Positions 18,909 through 29,163 of a stretch of 64,000 nt of DNA are shown here, piece after piece (within the stretch, counting starts at the first letter, position 1; each line of letters begins with the position of its first letter). This stretch comes from Phytophthora sp. 'mugwort' (Eukaryota > Oomycota > Peronosporomycetes > Peronosporales > Peronosporaceae): assembly GCA_033558025.1 (NCBI GenBank), contig JAUCEF010000007.1, forward strand, positions 2,170,001-2,234,000. The letters run 5' to 3'. The notes under the pieces are model-generated. The model saw only the letters and a program-made list of their open reading frames with translations, was not told where the DNA came from and did not search any database. The translations under genes were made by a program, and so were the position numbers.

Positions 18909-21788
18909 CTACTTAGAACCGTCTTGAGTGAGCTGACCTACTGCAAGAAGCTCCAGGTCTCCGCGCAATTGTCGGACAAGCTGTGCGACATCATCTTCGC
19001 CAGCCTGTTGCTGCTCCAACGTAAGCATTAAGCGCTCCACGTGGTTCTGGTGGCGTCTGAAAGCTCCTGCCAGGCTCGACGTCCGCACTAGTGCCTGAAG
19101 CACAAGCAACCGGCGAGTCAGGACGAGCACGTGCCGGTGTGTCACCAGTAGTTCTTCCAAGAAGGAGGCAAAGATGTTCGTCTCGCCAAGAGCCAGAGTC
19201 GACACGCAAGCCTCGACCAGTAGTCGCTCCTGCTCGCGGGCGTCAATCTCTTGTGGCGTCGTCGACTGCTCCGATGACGACGATACTGTGTAGTTGGTCA
19301 TGACCTTCACGCACAAGCTCACAAGCTCTCGCTCCATCTCGGCAGGAATGTCAGAGCGCTGCTGCTGGGGTTCGGTGCCGCGAGTAGTAGCGGCCGATAT
19401 ACACGTGCGGTACAGCAACATCAACGTGTGAAGCTCCATCGAGTTCATTTCCTCACGAGTTTGGGCCTTCGCTAACGTCGGCGCCAGAATCGTGGGGAGC
19501 GAGTTGCCCAAGTTCATCGCAACAAAAGTGCGGCACACGTGGTCAACAAGCTGCAATTGCTGTCGCTGCTTGTGCGCATTAGTCTCAACAGGTGCGAGCG
19601 CTGTACTGACGAGGAAACTCACGATGTGGGCAAGATCCACAGCCTCGCGCCGCTGGAACAGAATATCCACCAGAAATCTTTTCGCCTCGCTGTAGATACG
19701 TGGGCTCTTGCAACAGCTCGCAAGTGCACGCAGCAGCGACACAGGGTATCTAGGGAGGTGATATACGAGAGCCACAAAGGCTAGCTGATCCGCCGCACCC
19801 AACGTATCGAAGCGCGTCCTTGCCAGCATTCTCTGTTTCTCGTCTTCAGTCATGGAAGAAGAAGGCGCCGCTGTAAGGTCGAAGAAAGCGGACAGGTTGA
19901 TCAGCACACCGTTCATCTGGTCACCACTTGCAAATTCAGCAGGAAGCTGCTTCAGGACCGAAATCAAGGCAAGCAAGCTACGCCGGCCGAGCTCCATGTG
20001 CTGAGGATCAAGTTGACTTAGCAGATCTGCAAGACACACCACCCACCGCATAACCATGGGCCACGCCAGCTTGTAACTCTGTCGCTGTTGCCCACGCAGC
20101 GCAATTTCGAGCTGCTTCACTACAAATACCGTGCAGCGACGGAAACTGACCGACTTGGGCGAGCACAGCACGTAAAACTGAGTTACGGCCTCCAGCAGAA
20201 GAGTTCGTTCGGCGGCCGTCTTCTCGGGGTCCTCGGTACGTTGCGACGCAGACGCCAAGACGAGTGTAACAACCTCCAGAAGAGGCTGGAGCACATTCTG
20301 CATGCTGGCAACAGCGCGAAGCTCAGGGGTCTCTGTGTACTTCGCGAGCGTGGTGACAACGTAAGAGCACACGCGCTGATCCAGCGCCTCGCTCTGCGGT
20401 ACATCCTTGCCAGAATCATGCATCAATGCAGGTAGACGAAGATATTCACAAGCCAGTTTAGCCAGCGCTGCATTCATGCCGTGCCACCTTGAGAGCACGC
20501 CCGGACCGTCAGATGCAGCAGCGATCGCTGCACTCGCACTCGGTAGCATGGGGAAACCCTCTGGGGCCAGAAGTTCCTCGCGCAGCTTCAAAGCAGATTG
20601 GAAAAAATCATTGTTCTTCGCCTCGTCCGCGTCAACATTAAGGCGATCGGAATTAGCGCCAACCACCGCAGTGGTGCACTCCACAATGTACTTCATGTGC
20701 TCCACATGGACATCCGAGAGCGCGTCGATGCTTCCCTCAAGGCACTCAAGCCACAACTCCAGCAGTGCCGGCAGCAGTGCACGCACCTTCCCCTGCCATG
20801 AAGCACTCGCCTTCTCTCCAGAGCTGGTAATAACCGATGCAGCAGCGAGCATACTCGTCGCAACAAGCTGTGGAGCCGGGAATAGTAGCAGCGTCTTCGT
20901 CGTCGGCACAGAAGCCGACCGTGCACCCGTCACTGCACGCCCCGTCCCATCACTCATGCCCCGACTCACGGACAGCAGGAGTTTGTGGAGCACCTTTAAC
21001 GCCGCAAACCTCAGCGCCAAAGCCCCCGATGGCGTCTTGGGCTTCTTACTTTTCTGCTTGCCTTTCTGAATGTTACGACCATTTGCTCCCTTCTTCCCAC
21101 CCGAGCTCGACGCGTCCGTGCCCAGCAGCAAGTCGTACGTGTTCATCATCCTAATCCCCTGTGTCTGCGCGGCGCAGATGAGATCTCGAAAGTTCTCCAG
21201 TAGTCTGGCCAATGCCTCGCGCCCTGCGGCTTCTCGTAACAGCTCGGGCGCTTCGTCCACGAGCTCGCCAATGGCCCTGAGTGCGTCCTGACGCACACCC
21301 ACTTGCAGATGGGTCAGGCCGCTGCATAAGTAGGTGGCCACGAGTGTGGCAAAGGGGACCAGCGCGCTGCGCATCAAGGGAAGCATGGCCTTCCAGGCCT
21401 GCACCGCGGCCTCGCGCACCACGGCCTCCTCGTCCAACATTGTGGGCAGGAATCGCTCCAGTAGCACCGAGGCGTTGGCCCGCAGGTTAGCCGACGTGTC
21501 CTGCGTGGCCAGCTCCTTAAGACCCTGCAGCGCGCGCTGGCGCACGTGCGCGTTGTAGTGGCCAGCCTGCTGCAGCAGCTCCGGTAGCGCCTGCTGTCGG
21601 TGAGTCAACTGGGCCGCGCCGCCCTTGTCTTGCAGCAGCGACTGCTCCAGCAAGTTGATACGGCGCGAGGTGATGCCCACGGACGTAACATTGGCTGCGG
21701 GCGCAGCGCGGCGGCCCACCTTGCGCTTGGGCCGCTTGAAGTCCGCCGGCTTCTTCTTAGACTTGGTGGCGGTCGCGGCGCGGGCCAT
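18909..21788 (-). CDS. TEX10: TEX10 / Ipi1-like ribosome biogenesis protein
   Basis: A 959-residue single-exon protein. The ATG at 21788 is chosen because upstream codons are AT-rich leader sequence, while this start opens into a basic nuclear-type stretch (KKKPADFKRPKRKVGRR). Next comes the conserved Ipi1/TEX10 N-terminal region: VTSVGITSRRINLLEQSLL, an HEAT-like block (HVRQRALQGLKELATQ), DEEAVVREAAVQAWKAMLPL and HLQVGVRQDALRAIGELVD. The rest is helical ARM/HEAT-like repeats. By family, it belongs to the Rix1/PELP1-TEX10-WDR18 complex that acts in ITS2 processing and pre-60S maturation in the nucleus. Codon use is GC-rich, unlike the TE regions. A long antisense frame inside it is a shadow. 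Confidence 0.85.
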   Translation of the reverse strand: MARAATATKSKKKPADFKRPKRKVGRRAAPAANVTSVGITSRRINLLEQSLLQDKGGAAQLTHRQQALPELLQQAGHYNAHVRQRALQGLKELATQDTSANLRANASVLLERFLPTMLDEEAVVREAAVQAWKAMLPLMRSALVPFATLVATYLCSGLTHLQVGVRQDALRAIGELVDEAPELLREAAGREALARLLENFRDLICAAQTQGIRMMNTYDLLLGTDASSSGGKKGANGRNIQKGKQKSKKPKTPSGALALRFAALKVLHKLLLSVSRGMSDGTGRAVTGARSASVPTTKTLLLFPAPQLVATSMLAAASVITSSGEKASASWQGKVRALLPALLELWLECLEGSIDALSDVHVEHMKYIVECTTAVVGANSDRLNVDADEAKNNDFFQSALKLREELLAPEGFPMLPSASAAIAAASDGPGVLSRWHGMNAALAKLACEYLRLPALMHDSGKDVPQSEALDQRVCSYVVTTLAKYTETPELRAVASMQNVLQPLLEVVTLVLASASQRTEDPEKTAAERTLLLEAVTQFYVLCSPKSVSFRRCTVFVVKQLEIALRGQQRQSYKLAWPMVMRWVVCLADLLSQLDPQHMELGRRSLLALISVLKQLPAEFASGDQMNGVLINLSAFFDLTAAPSSSMTEDEKQRMLARTRFDTLGAADQLAFVALVYHLPRYPVSLLRALASCCKSPRIYSEAKRFLVDILFQRREAVDLAHIVSFLVSTALAPVETNAHKQRQQLQLVDHVCRTFVAMNLGNSLPTILAPTLAKAQTREEMNSMELHTLMLLYRTCISAATTRGTEPQQQRSDIPAEMERELVSLCVKVMTNYTVSSSSEQSTTPQEIDAREQERLLVEACVSTLALGETNIFASFLEELLVTHRHVLVLTRRLLVLQALVRTSSLAGAFRRHQNHVERLMLTLEQQQAGEDDVAQLVRQLRGDLELLAVGQLTQDGSK

Positions 21789-21974
21789 GATTGAATGGCA
21801 ACGGCAAGATGATGGTTCATCATTACGAGAGGGGGGGGGTAATTGGATAAAAAGGTTTTGAATGTCGAGATGCGATTGGAAAATAAAAACATTGTTTTTA
21901 TGTTGAAGTGAGAACCTCGGAAACTGCATGGACTAAAGGGTGAGGTGATCTTAGTGACTGGGTAGTGTGCTGTC

Positions 21975-22478
21975 TTAGGCGCAGATCTCGCCGTCGGCGT
22001 TGGCCATGTCCATGACCCAGTAGTGTTTGTACGTCTTGGTTTTGTCGTAGGCGTAGCCAGACCCGATGAACTTGAGGTCTCTGTACAGGTATGCGCTCGA
22101 GGACTTGATCCAAGTCGCCACGACAGCGTCCACGGTAGGTTGGCCAGCGGCCACAAGCTCGGCCGACTCCGAAGTCTTGATCTTCTGAGCATTGTAGCGT
22201 GCAGTCGGGGTTGAACCATCAGAACTCTTAGTGGAGACCTTGTTGTTCTTGGCGTTGTCATTCGCCAAGACCTGGGCCGCCTTGGCCAGCTTGGAGTTGA
22301 TGCACATCGCCTTGAGTCCCTTCTCAGCGCGCCTGGCGTTCACCGCATCAAGCAGTTTCTTGCTGAAGTCGGTGACTTGCAGCTCGCGGGCGACGTGGTC
22401 TTCTTGCACAGCCAATTCCGCGCTGGCCATGCAAACGAGTGTCACAATAGCGAATGCGACGAGCCCCTTGACGTTCAT
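21975..22478 (-). CDS. CAP/SCP-like secreted protein A
   Basis: 167 residues. The ATG at 22478 opens a signal peptide (MNVKGLVAFAIVTLVCMASA). The mature part starts AELAVQEDHVARELQ, then carries CAP-superfamily-like blocks: LLDAVNARRAEKGLKAMCIN, KLAKAAQVLANDNAKNN, SAELVAAGQPTVDAVVATW, then YKHYWVMDMANADGEICA to the stop. Two cysteines (MCIN and EICA) could pair. It resembles PR-1/SCP extracellular proteins of oomycetes, but the classical cavity histidines are not obvious, so activity is unknown. It is the one intact family member here with clear start and stop. Confidence 0.8.
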   Translation of the reverse strand: MNVKGLVAFAIVTLVCMASAELAVQEDHVARELQVTDFSKKLLDAVNARRAEKGLKAMCINSKLAKAAQVLANDNAKNNKVSTKSSDGSTPTARYNAQKIKTSESAELVAAGQPTVDAVVATWIKSSSAYLYRDLKFIGSGYAYDKTKTYKHYWVMDMANADGEICA

Positions 22479-22518
22479 GGTGATGGTGGTGGTGAAAGTG
22501 TTGCTTGACCGTCGTGTG

Positions 22519-22534
22519 CGAATTGAGAAGTGAT
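22519..22534 (-). promoter_or_regulatory. Inr+FPR core promoter of CAP gene A
   Basis: Minus strand reads ATCACTTCTCAATTCG, initiator TCACTTC plus CAATT. The predicted start is near 22531, giving a leader of about 53 nt. Confidence 0.6.
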
Positions 22535-22539
22535 AGATC

Positions 22540-23198
22540 CTGAGTGGGCAAAATGGCACGAGGGCCACGTGGCCCGTGACCAAAACCGGAGAGGTGATCC
22601 TTGCATGGCCCATGATTCCCGGCAAGTCGCCCCTACATGTATATCACGCGTAAATTATGCCAAAAATGACCACCTACAACAAAGTTGAAGCTGATCAACC
22701 ATGTACAACCCGAAAAGGTTGGGCATGAAGCACCGTTGGCCATTTTTCTGAATCCCGATTGTACCTAGATACCTGGGAAGGCTGTTTGTGGAGTACCTGC
22801 AGTAGTTCTGGTATTTGACAGCACACGTTTCCGTTTTAAATTTCTAAAGCCCTATCAAAGATCATCGCCCATTCTGTTGAAGCACAACAATGCAACAAAC
22901 TAAACAAGTTGTGTGACACTCGTTGAATTTTTTAATTGGCTTGGGACTTTAGAGCTGGGTCCTTCATAAGTTTAAGCCTAACTGTTGGTCGCAATTGTGA
23001 CGGAGTATTCCCAACACGTTACCGGTAGATGAGTAAGGTTATGGTGCAATCAGACCCGTTGTTTATCTGATTTTTACATTTGTGACACGAATAAGTCAAG
23101 TGGATCAACCACAACACAGGGAGGCAAGACGAAGTATTATTCACGTCAGTAGAACCTACTCGTAATTTTGGCCTTCCATCGTTCAAGTCTAAACTTTT
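22540..23198. other. Intergenic stretch, no gene seen
   Basis: Upstream region of CAP gene A and 3' flank of CAP gene B. No coding resemblance. Confidence 0.45.
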
Positions 23199-23705
23199 CT
23201 ACGCGCATTTCTCGCCGTCCGCGTTGGCCATATCCAGCACCCAGTAGTGCTTGTACAGCTTGGTGCTGTCGTACTTATAGCCGGGGCCGATGAACTTCAG
23301 GTCACTATACAAGTACGCGCCGGCCGACTTGATCCACGTGGCCACGACGGCGTCCACCGTGGTTTGGCCTGCAGCCACCAGTTCGGCCGACTTGGACGTG
23401 CTAATGTGCTGCGCGCTGTACCGCATCGTGGGGGTCGACCCGTCCGAGCCGCGCGTGTTGACGAAACTGTTTCTGGCCATGTCGTCCGCCAGGACCTGCG
23501 CTGCCTTCATGAGCTTCTTGTTGATGCACATGGCCTTGAGTCCCTTCTCGGCTCGCTTCGTATTGATCGCAAGTGCCAGCTTGGTACTGAAGTTGACGAC
23601 CTGCAGCTCCCGCGCCACGGCGTCAGCTTCCTGCACGGCGGTTCCGCCGTTGACGACACCGACAAGTGCGACGAGAGCAATGGCGAAGAGAGTTTTGACG
23701 TTCGG
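23199..23705 (-). pseudogene. CAP/SCP-like secreted protein B, start codon missing
   Basis: The frame is open from 23705 to the TAG at 23199 and encodes a full CAP-like protein: a signal-like segment VKTLFAIALVALVGVVNGG, VARELQVVNFSTKLALAINT, KRAEKGLKAMCINKKLMKAA, SAELVAAGQTTVDAVVATW, YKHYWVLDMANADGEKCA. In paralogues the codon before NVK/NIK is ATG; here it is CCG, and no in-frame upstream ATG is visible. It is therefore either recently inactivated, started at a non-AUG codon, or spliced from an unseen exon. Its mirror copy at 24736-25242 shares the defect. A core promoter is still present at about 23779. Confidence 0.65.
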
Positions 23706-23771
23706 CGAGGAGTTGGTTAGTTTATTATCCTTCGCTGTGAAGAGAGAAGTGGTTGGAATCGCGCTGCAATT

Positions 23772-23784
23772 TGGAGAGTGAGAA
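23772..23784 (-). promoter_or_regulatory. Inr+FPR core promoter of CAP gene B
   Basis: Mirror of the element at 24660-24675: TCACTCTCCAAATTGC. Predicted start near 23779. Confidence 0.55.
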
Positions 23785-23888
23785 GTGATGAGGAGGATAG
23801 AGCTTGATCCTTTTTAATCCTGGGCGCAGGTTCATCGAGGCACGGCCTGATGCGCTCTACTGTGACAGCAACGGACAAGAAACCGCTG

Positions 23889-24552
23889 TCAGGATAGCAG
23901 GCTAAGAGTTAAAGTGTGATCCTGCACCGACGTACTGAAGCTGGAAATGACTAGTCTCCGAACAGCAAAACGCTCGTGACGTAAACAATATGTCATGTCA
24001 TCTATGCTGGCATTGCAAGCGGACTAGGAGCCAGTACTACAGATTTTCCAACGGACTAAGCAAAAACAAAAATATTGAACAAACGTCGTTGTGTATCAAG
24101 TAAGGAGACCTTTCGACTTTCGGCACTTAGTAAAGAGAGTGGTATTTAGAATACAAGAAGCGCTATTATATGATTTTGCTTTCGCACTGACAGCTACTGC
24201 AAATCTGAAGCGCAAACAATTCGAGATTGAGTCATATCAGCGTCGGAAGGACCATGACCAAGCGAAAAAGTCCGCCTGGTCCCCACCCAAACATGTGTGG
24301 AATTTTCGCTGTGGTACACATGCAAATAAACAAAGTGCTCTGACTTAGAGACTGAAACGGGCGCTATCAGGGATGCTCATCCTCCTCCGATTTCAGTATT
24401 CGACCAAAAGAACGCTTCGTTAGGAAACGGTGCATGGCTGATCCTTGCTTTCTCGCACTTTGATACGCAACCACAATTCAACTTCAACACGTCGGTGGTC
24501 GACTGCCAGAGCAAACAAACTTAGTGCTCTTTCTAATAGTCATATGCTGTCG
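23889..24552. other. Spacer of IR2
   Basis: A 664 bp unique spacer between the two arms. An 85-codon open frame at 24091-24348 has no family resemblance. No transposon ends were seen. Confidence 0.5.
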
Positions 24553-24659
24553 CAGCGGTTTCTTGTCCGTTGCTGTCACAGTAGAGCGCATCAGGCCGTG
24601 CCTCGATGAACCTGCGCCCAGGATTAAAAAGGATCAAGCTCTATCCTCCTCATCACTTC

Positions 24660-24675
24660 TCACTCTCCAAATTGC
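24660..24675 (+). promoter_or_regulatory. Inr+FPR core promoter of CAP gene B'
   Basis: TCACTCTCCAAATTGC, initiator plus CAAATT flanking element. Predicted start A at 24662. Nearly the same sequence precedes CAP gene D. Confidence 0.6.
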
Positions 24676-24735
24676 AGCGCGATTCCAACCACTTCTCTCT
24701 TCACAGCGAAGGATAATAAACTAACCAACTCCTCG

Positions 24736-25242
24736 CCGAACGTCAAAACTCTCTTCGCCATTGCTCTCGTCGCACTTGTCGGTGTCGTCAACGGCGGAAC
24801 CGCCGTGCAGGAAGCTGACGCCGTGGCGCGGGAGCTGCAGGTCGTCAACTTCAGTACCAAGCTGGCACTTGCGATCAATACGAAGCGAGCCGAGAAGGGA
24901 CTCAAGGCCATGTGCATCAACAAGAAGCTCATGAAGGCAGCGCAGGTCCTGGCGGACGACATGGCCAGAAACAGTTTCGTCAACACGCGCGGCTCGGACG
25001 GGTCGACCCCCACGATGCGGTACAGCGCGCAGCACATTAGCACGTCCAAGTCGGCCGAACTGGTGGCTGCAGGCCAAACCACGGTGGACGCCGTCGTGGC
25101 CACGTGGATCAAGTCGGCCGGCGCGTACTTGTATAGTGACCTGAAGTTCATCGGCCCCGGCTATAAGTACGACAGCACCAAGCTGTACAAGCACTACTGG
25201 GTGCTGGATATGGCCAACGCGGACGGCGAGGTATGCGAGTAG
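24736..25242 (+). pseudogene. CAP/SCP-like secreted protein B', start codon missing
   Basis: Mirror copy of gene B with the same uninterrupted CAP-like frame and the same CCG where paralogues have ATG. It ends MANADGEVCE rather than GEKCA. An intact frame over about 165 codons in both arms argues that the loss is recent or that initiation is non-canonical. The two copies are head to head and transcribed away from the 664 bp spacer. Confidence 0.65.
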
Positions 25243-25441
25243 GGCAATCGGCCGTCGCTGGATCGAATGATCCGTTGGATGTCACGTAGCCGACGTGACG
25301 TAGGTTCCGTAGAGACTTATACTACATCTAATAAGCAATGCATTTTCTATATAGGAGCTCGCGACCAGTTCGTGTTAAAACCGAAAGGCTTTCCGATCCT
25401 GCGTGGCATTGTACAGTAATTTTTTACTGTGGTAAAGGATA

Positions 25442-25530
25442 GCCAATTCATTAAAGTGTTGCCAATTCATAAAAAATATTGCCAATTCATTAAAGTACTG
25501 CCAATTAATTAAAGTATTGCCAGCTCATTA
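25442..25530. repeat. Short tandem repeat, about 20 bp unit, 4.5 copies
   Basis: Units of the form GCCAATTCATTAAAGTRYT repeat consecutively, the last degenerate (GCCAGCTCATT). It lies just after the IR2 arm. Confidence 0.85.
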
Positions 25531-26056
25531 CGGGTTAACTTAACGTTTGGAGTGAGTTTTGAGGTCCAAGCGTTGACAGCAGTGTAACACCAGCGTCAAC
25601 ATTATAAAGCACCGGGTATCAACGCATATGGTACGGATGAATATCGAACCTCTAGGGAGTTAAAGTACGGTATGCATATAGTTCCCCAACTGCCGCGCAA
25701 ATGAATATTTACAAATCAAGTGGCCGATGCTAAAGCGACAAACCAACACGAAAACGACAGAGCAATAGGACTGACCACGATGAACGTCAGCGGGCTTGCG
25801 ACCCATACGAATGTAGGGGCCAAATTGCAGGGCATGAAGGAGCAGCACTAGCGCGGTCAGCGGGATGTGACATTCATTCATGAGACACAATCAAAGAAAG
25901 AAGAACACGATGAAGACAGGAGCGTAATACAGAGCGCTGCGGGAATTCAAGAAGGTTACGGCGTCCAAATTCACGTATTGGGCGTCGGGAGAACAAATAC
26001 GAGCTGGGATGGCAATTTTTACTTAACCCCTATGGGGCCGTGCGCCAGCCAGAGCC

Positions 26057-26079
26057 GGGGGGGGGGGGGGGGGGGGGGG
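26057..26079 (+). repeat. Poly-G tract (about 23 G)
   Basis: Uninterrupted run of G in TE-derived sequence. Confidence 0.9.
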
Positions 26080-26439
26080 CAGCACTGGAGCGAGCACTTG
26101 ATCGTGATCGCCGGACTCGAAAGGTGACAAGGAGTACATTATCGTCAGCATCTACGGTACCATTTAAGTATAACTCGCGGTGAGAGTTAATTTCTACAAG
26201 AAACCGCAACACATTTCGTTCCCAGAGGAAGCAGTGATCGTGTGCTGAGGAGCTTCAATTGCGTAGACGATACAAGGAGACAAATTTGGCAAAATAAGTA
26301 TATAGGCGAAATCAATTGATGGCGTTCATAGATCAGAATGCGCTGACAGACGCAGGTTAATGAATGTAAACAGGAAGGACGTGCTGGATTATGCAAGTCA
26401 GCACCACACACATAGGCACAAACCTGGGATATTTTAAGG

Positions 26440-27430
26440 CGTCAGTAAACTGGAGATGACACCACTCAAGCAAGAGGCGAGGAAGAAAACTAACATCGGA
26501 TTTCGACAACGACTTAAAAGGCTGAAAAAGCGATTAGATAAGTCCGGTTACGCGAATAAGACAGCGAAAAGGGCAGAGAGGCAATTACCAGCAAATTAGA
26601 CGAGGTGCAGGAGGCTCGCAGGATGTTGAGAAGGAGATTGGCAGTGACGAAAATGTATGGAGCTCAATGGCAACTACACACCACTATCTCAGACGTATCT
26701 CCGAAACACGGAGACAAAACACTATACGCACCTAGGTAAGCCAGGTGGAAGGCGTAAAGAGGGGATGCATGGCAAAGCACCATAAAGCAAACATGTTAGC
26801 GGACAGTTGGTATTAAGAGCTAATTTTGATTTTGGCCAAACCTGTAACCAATAAAAACGATCCACACATCTTACTGTATAAGGGCACTTAATAAGTAGCA
26901 TATATATTGCCGAGGGATGTTAGTGGCGAGGAGGACGCCTGTCCTCCTCACTTAAAAATTGACGGCTTACCTAACAGGCACCTAGCTTAACAGTTGGGAG
27001 CCAATTTCCAATGGCGACGCAAAAGAAACAATCACAATGTATGTGGATCGATTGATAACGGCATATCAGAGGCAAGGCTATCAAGAGCTGTAAGCGAAGA
27101 AAGGCGTGCGAACCTGATGACTTGGAAACGAATGGTACAAAGGCCACGCACCAAGTATGGCACCAATCTTGACCAAAGTCTCGACGACTGTATGGCGGAG
27201 GGCACAACACCATCTCTTTTTTTTGTTTTTTCCTGCACGCATTCATTTTCAGCACAAGCAAAGCAGTGTACACCAGCAATCCCCTTAATTATCGACTCAT
27301 TGCCCTGTTGAACACCGACTACAAGATTTTTACGAGGATATTCGCATGGCGGTTGACATGCATGCCGAAAATTCGATATATATCTATTTGAGTTACAAGT
27401 ATGAGATGAATATCTATTTGCACACCCTGT
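26440..27430 (+). pseudogene. LINE-like retroelement remnant (RT piece)
   Basis: The clearest block is at 27280-27375: PLNYRLIALLNTDYKIFTR followed by IFAWRL, matching the conserved NYRPISLLNxDYKI motif of non-LTR reverse transcriptases. Upstream, broken frames hold a basic coiled segment (RLKRLKKRLDKS) and TKYGTNLDQSLDDC. No catalytic YADD block remains. Low-complexity T and AT runs interrupt it. Confidence 0.55.
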
Positions 27431-27489
27431 AAGGAAAGAAATACATTACTCAAGGCAAAGTGTTAGCGCAGTAAATTACTGCGATTGTA

Positions 27490-29163
27490 TTGGCCGGGTT
27501 ACCTTCCTAGAAGCACTGCTCCACTGTAGCAACATCCCAACACGAGCCATTGGGCTTCATAACCAGGATCATTTCCAGCGTAATAGGAGATAGGCGGTGG
27601 CGCTCATGACGCAAAACCGCACGAGTCACGCTGAACGGCCTCTCCAACATGTTGGAGGTGGCGGAATGGCCCCGAACAGCAAGTACGACGCTGGCGCCGC
27701 CTCCACCTTGCGTCGCTTGAGGATTCGTTCAGCCGCCACCAGCAAGCAGGGAAACCTTCCCTGCTTGCTGGTGGCGGCTCCGTAACATCCCTCGTCATTC
27801 CATTGACCTTGAACGGCTCTAAAACAGCTACTTTTTCGTCCGTGAGTACAATCATTTCGCCAGCGAGCACCTCCGCCACCGCTTGCTCGTAAATGAGTGC
27901 ACGATGTTAGCGTCCGGTGCTATTACGTGAGTACATGTAATACAATACGGAATGTTAGATAATTATTCCCAGCTCAATAAGAATAAAATCTACGTACCAA
28001 ATACTGTGCGAACGAAGGGTGAATCTCCAATAGCCCGTCTAACAGGTCCCGAGCATCGAGCAACGTCAGATTGGCGGCTTGGAGGTGCTTGCACACATAC
28101 GCTACGTCGTATAGACTGTTGAGTAGCGCCTCGAGCTTATGGTGCGTCGAGCGGGATGGGAGAAAGTCGGCTAGCTCGTCGTCGTCAGCCGAGATGAACT
28201 CACGGAGCCGAAAGTAATGTTTGAGCATCGGGAGCGTCGACGACCATGGGGTATCCAGCCGAATTATCGCCGTCAGCGGAGTCTTGGTGCTATTTTCGGA
28301 ACACCCAGAATCTTCCTCATCAGCTGTTGCACTTCCTCCAAATCTTCGTCATGTGGCCCCAGATAACAACGCACCGCAAGGTTAAGTCGATGGTTTGCGC
28401 ATGCGGTACACCAAACAAATTTGCAGGCCGCTTGTTAACGGCGCAGTTGTCACTGACCACGAAGAGACAACCGGAAAGCGATTTCCCGAAAAAAAATAGA
28501 AGAAAGCGCTTGATCGCCATGATATGGTCTTCAGCTTTTGGCTGGTTATCTGGATCGTCCATCACGGGAGCCAGTGCCAAAAGTGGGTACGGCGGACCAG
28601 ACTCGGTCTCATAGTAGCATACACAGCCAGGTATTGCTCTGCGCCATGGGTTCATCCGTCGATGATGAGGCCAAAGCACTGAAGCATCTCATCCCCGATG
28701 CCTTTCTCCGCAGCCTCCATAATGGCTGTTATGAACTCGACTGATATAGGATTACGCAGATGGTACTTACTGGCGGTTTCCGCAAAAGGAAAGCGGTAGG
28801 TTATCATTGATAACGCCCCGAAGCCAAGCGTAGCGGCTGGACGCCTTCTGGGTCAACCACGGCAGAAACGACCCTGTCGCTGCGACACTAGCATCCCACA
28901 TGTCGCTCTCGAAGTTCGGGTCTGCCTTCCGAAAGCCCGACTTGGGTGTGGCTTGCGGTACTTCGCACATGTCTTGCACTTGTAGTAACCCGTAGGCTCA
29001 CCCTCATCGTCCAGGCAGTTCTTGCAGAAAAGTAGGAAATCTGCCTGGGCATGAAGGTGGACCGCGGTGGGGCGGCATCAAGAAGGTTCGGCCATTCCGG
29101 CGGAGAAAGGCGTGTAGAAGGAGTTGCTCGGCTGGTCGCTTGTTTGGGAATGGAGTGATTCAT
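27490..29163 (-). pseudogene. Decayed hAT-family transposase
   Basis: Minus-strand fragments in N to C order: a zinc-finger-like N-terminus (around 29000-28940), NPNFESDMWDASVAATGSFL-like segment, PVMDDPDNQPKAEDHIMAIK and FVVSDNCAVNKRPANLFGVP (28450-28580), the hAT block that carries a catalytic Asp in a DNCxxN context. LEALLNSLYDVAYVCKHLQA and DARDLLDGLLEIHPSFAQYL (27990-28130) follow, then AEVLAGEMIVLTDEKVAVLE and an hAT-C-like dimerisation block reading approximately SNMLERPFSVTRAVLRHE and MILVMKPNGSCWD at 27500-27660. Several frameshifts and a fold-back insertion show it is inactive. Terminal repeats were not identified. Confidence 0.7.
27731..27779. repeat. Perfect 23 bp hairpin inside hAT relic
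   Basis: AGCCGCCACCAGCAAGCAGG plus GAA, a 3 nt loop ACC, then the exact reverse complement. It interrupts the hAT coding frame. Confidence 0.9.

Larger units (their letters stand above)
23199..23888. repeat. Left arm of 690 bp inverted duplication (IR2)
   Basis: Pairs with 24553-25242 in reverse complement at a constant coordinate sum of 48441, with no indel. The only differences noticed are in the last few codons next to the stop (GEKCA versus GEVCE). Confidence 0.93.
24553..25242. repeat. Right arm of 690 bp inverted duplication (IR2)
   Basis: Reverse-complement partner of 23199-23888, including promoter, leader and entire CAP-like frame. Confidence 0.93.

Noticed and set aside
20407..21069. 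220-codon plus-strand frame
   Set aside because: Antisense of the TEX10-like gene; composition is the mirror of its Ala/Leu-rich sequence.
23247..23720. 157-codon frame (and its mirror 24721-25194)
   Set aside because: Antisense shadow of CAP genes B and B'.
24091..24348. Possible gene in the IR2 spacer
   Set aside because: Short frame, no resemblance, no convincing promoter or introns.
25442..25530. Regular short repeat that could be mistaken for a CRISPR array
   Set aside because: Head-to-tail repeat without spacers in a eukaryotic genome; ordinary minisatellite.
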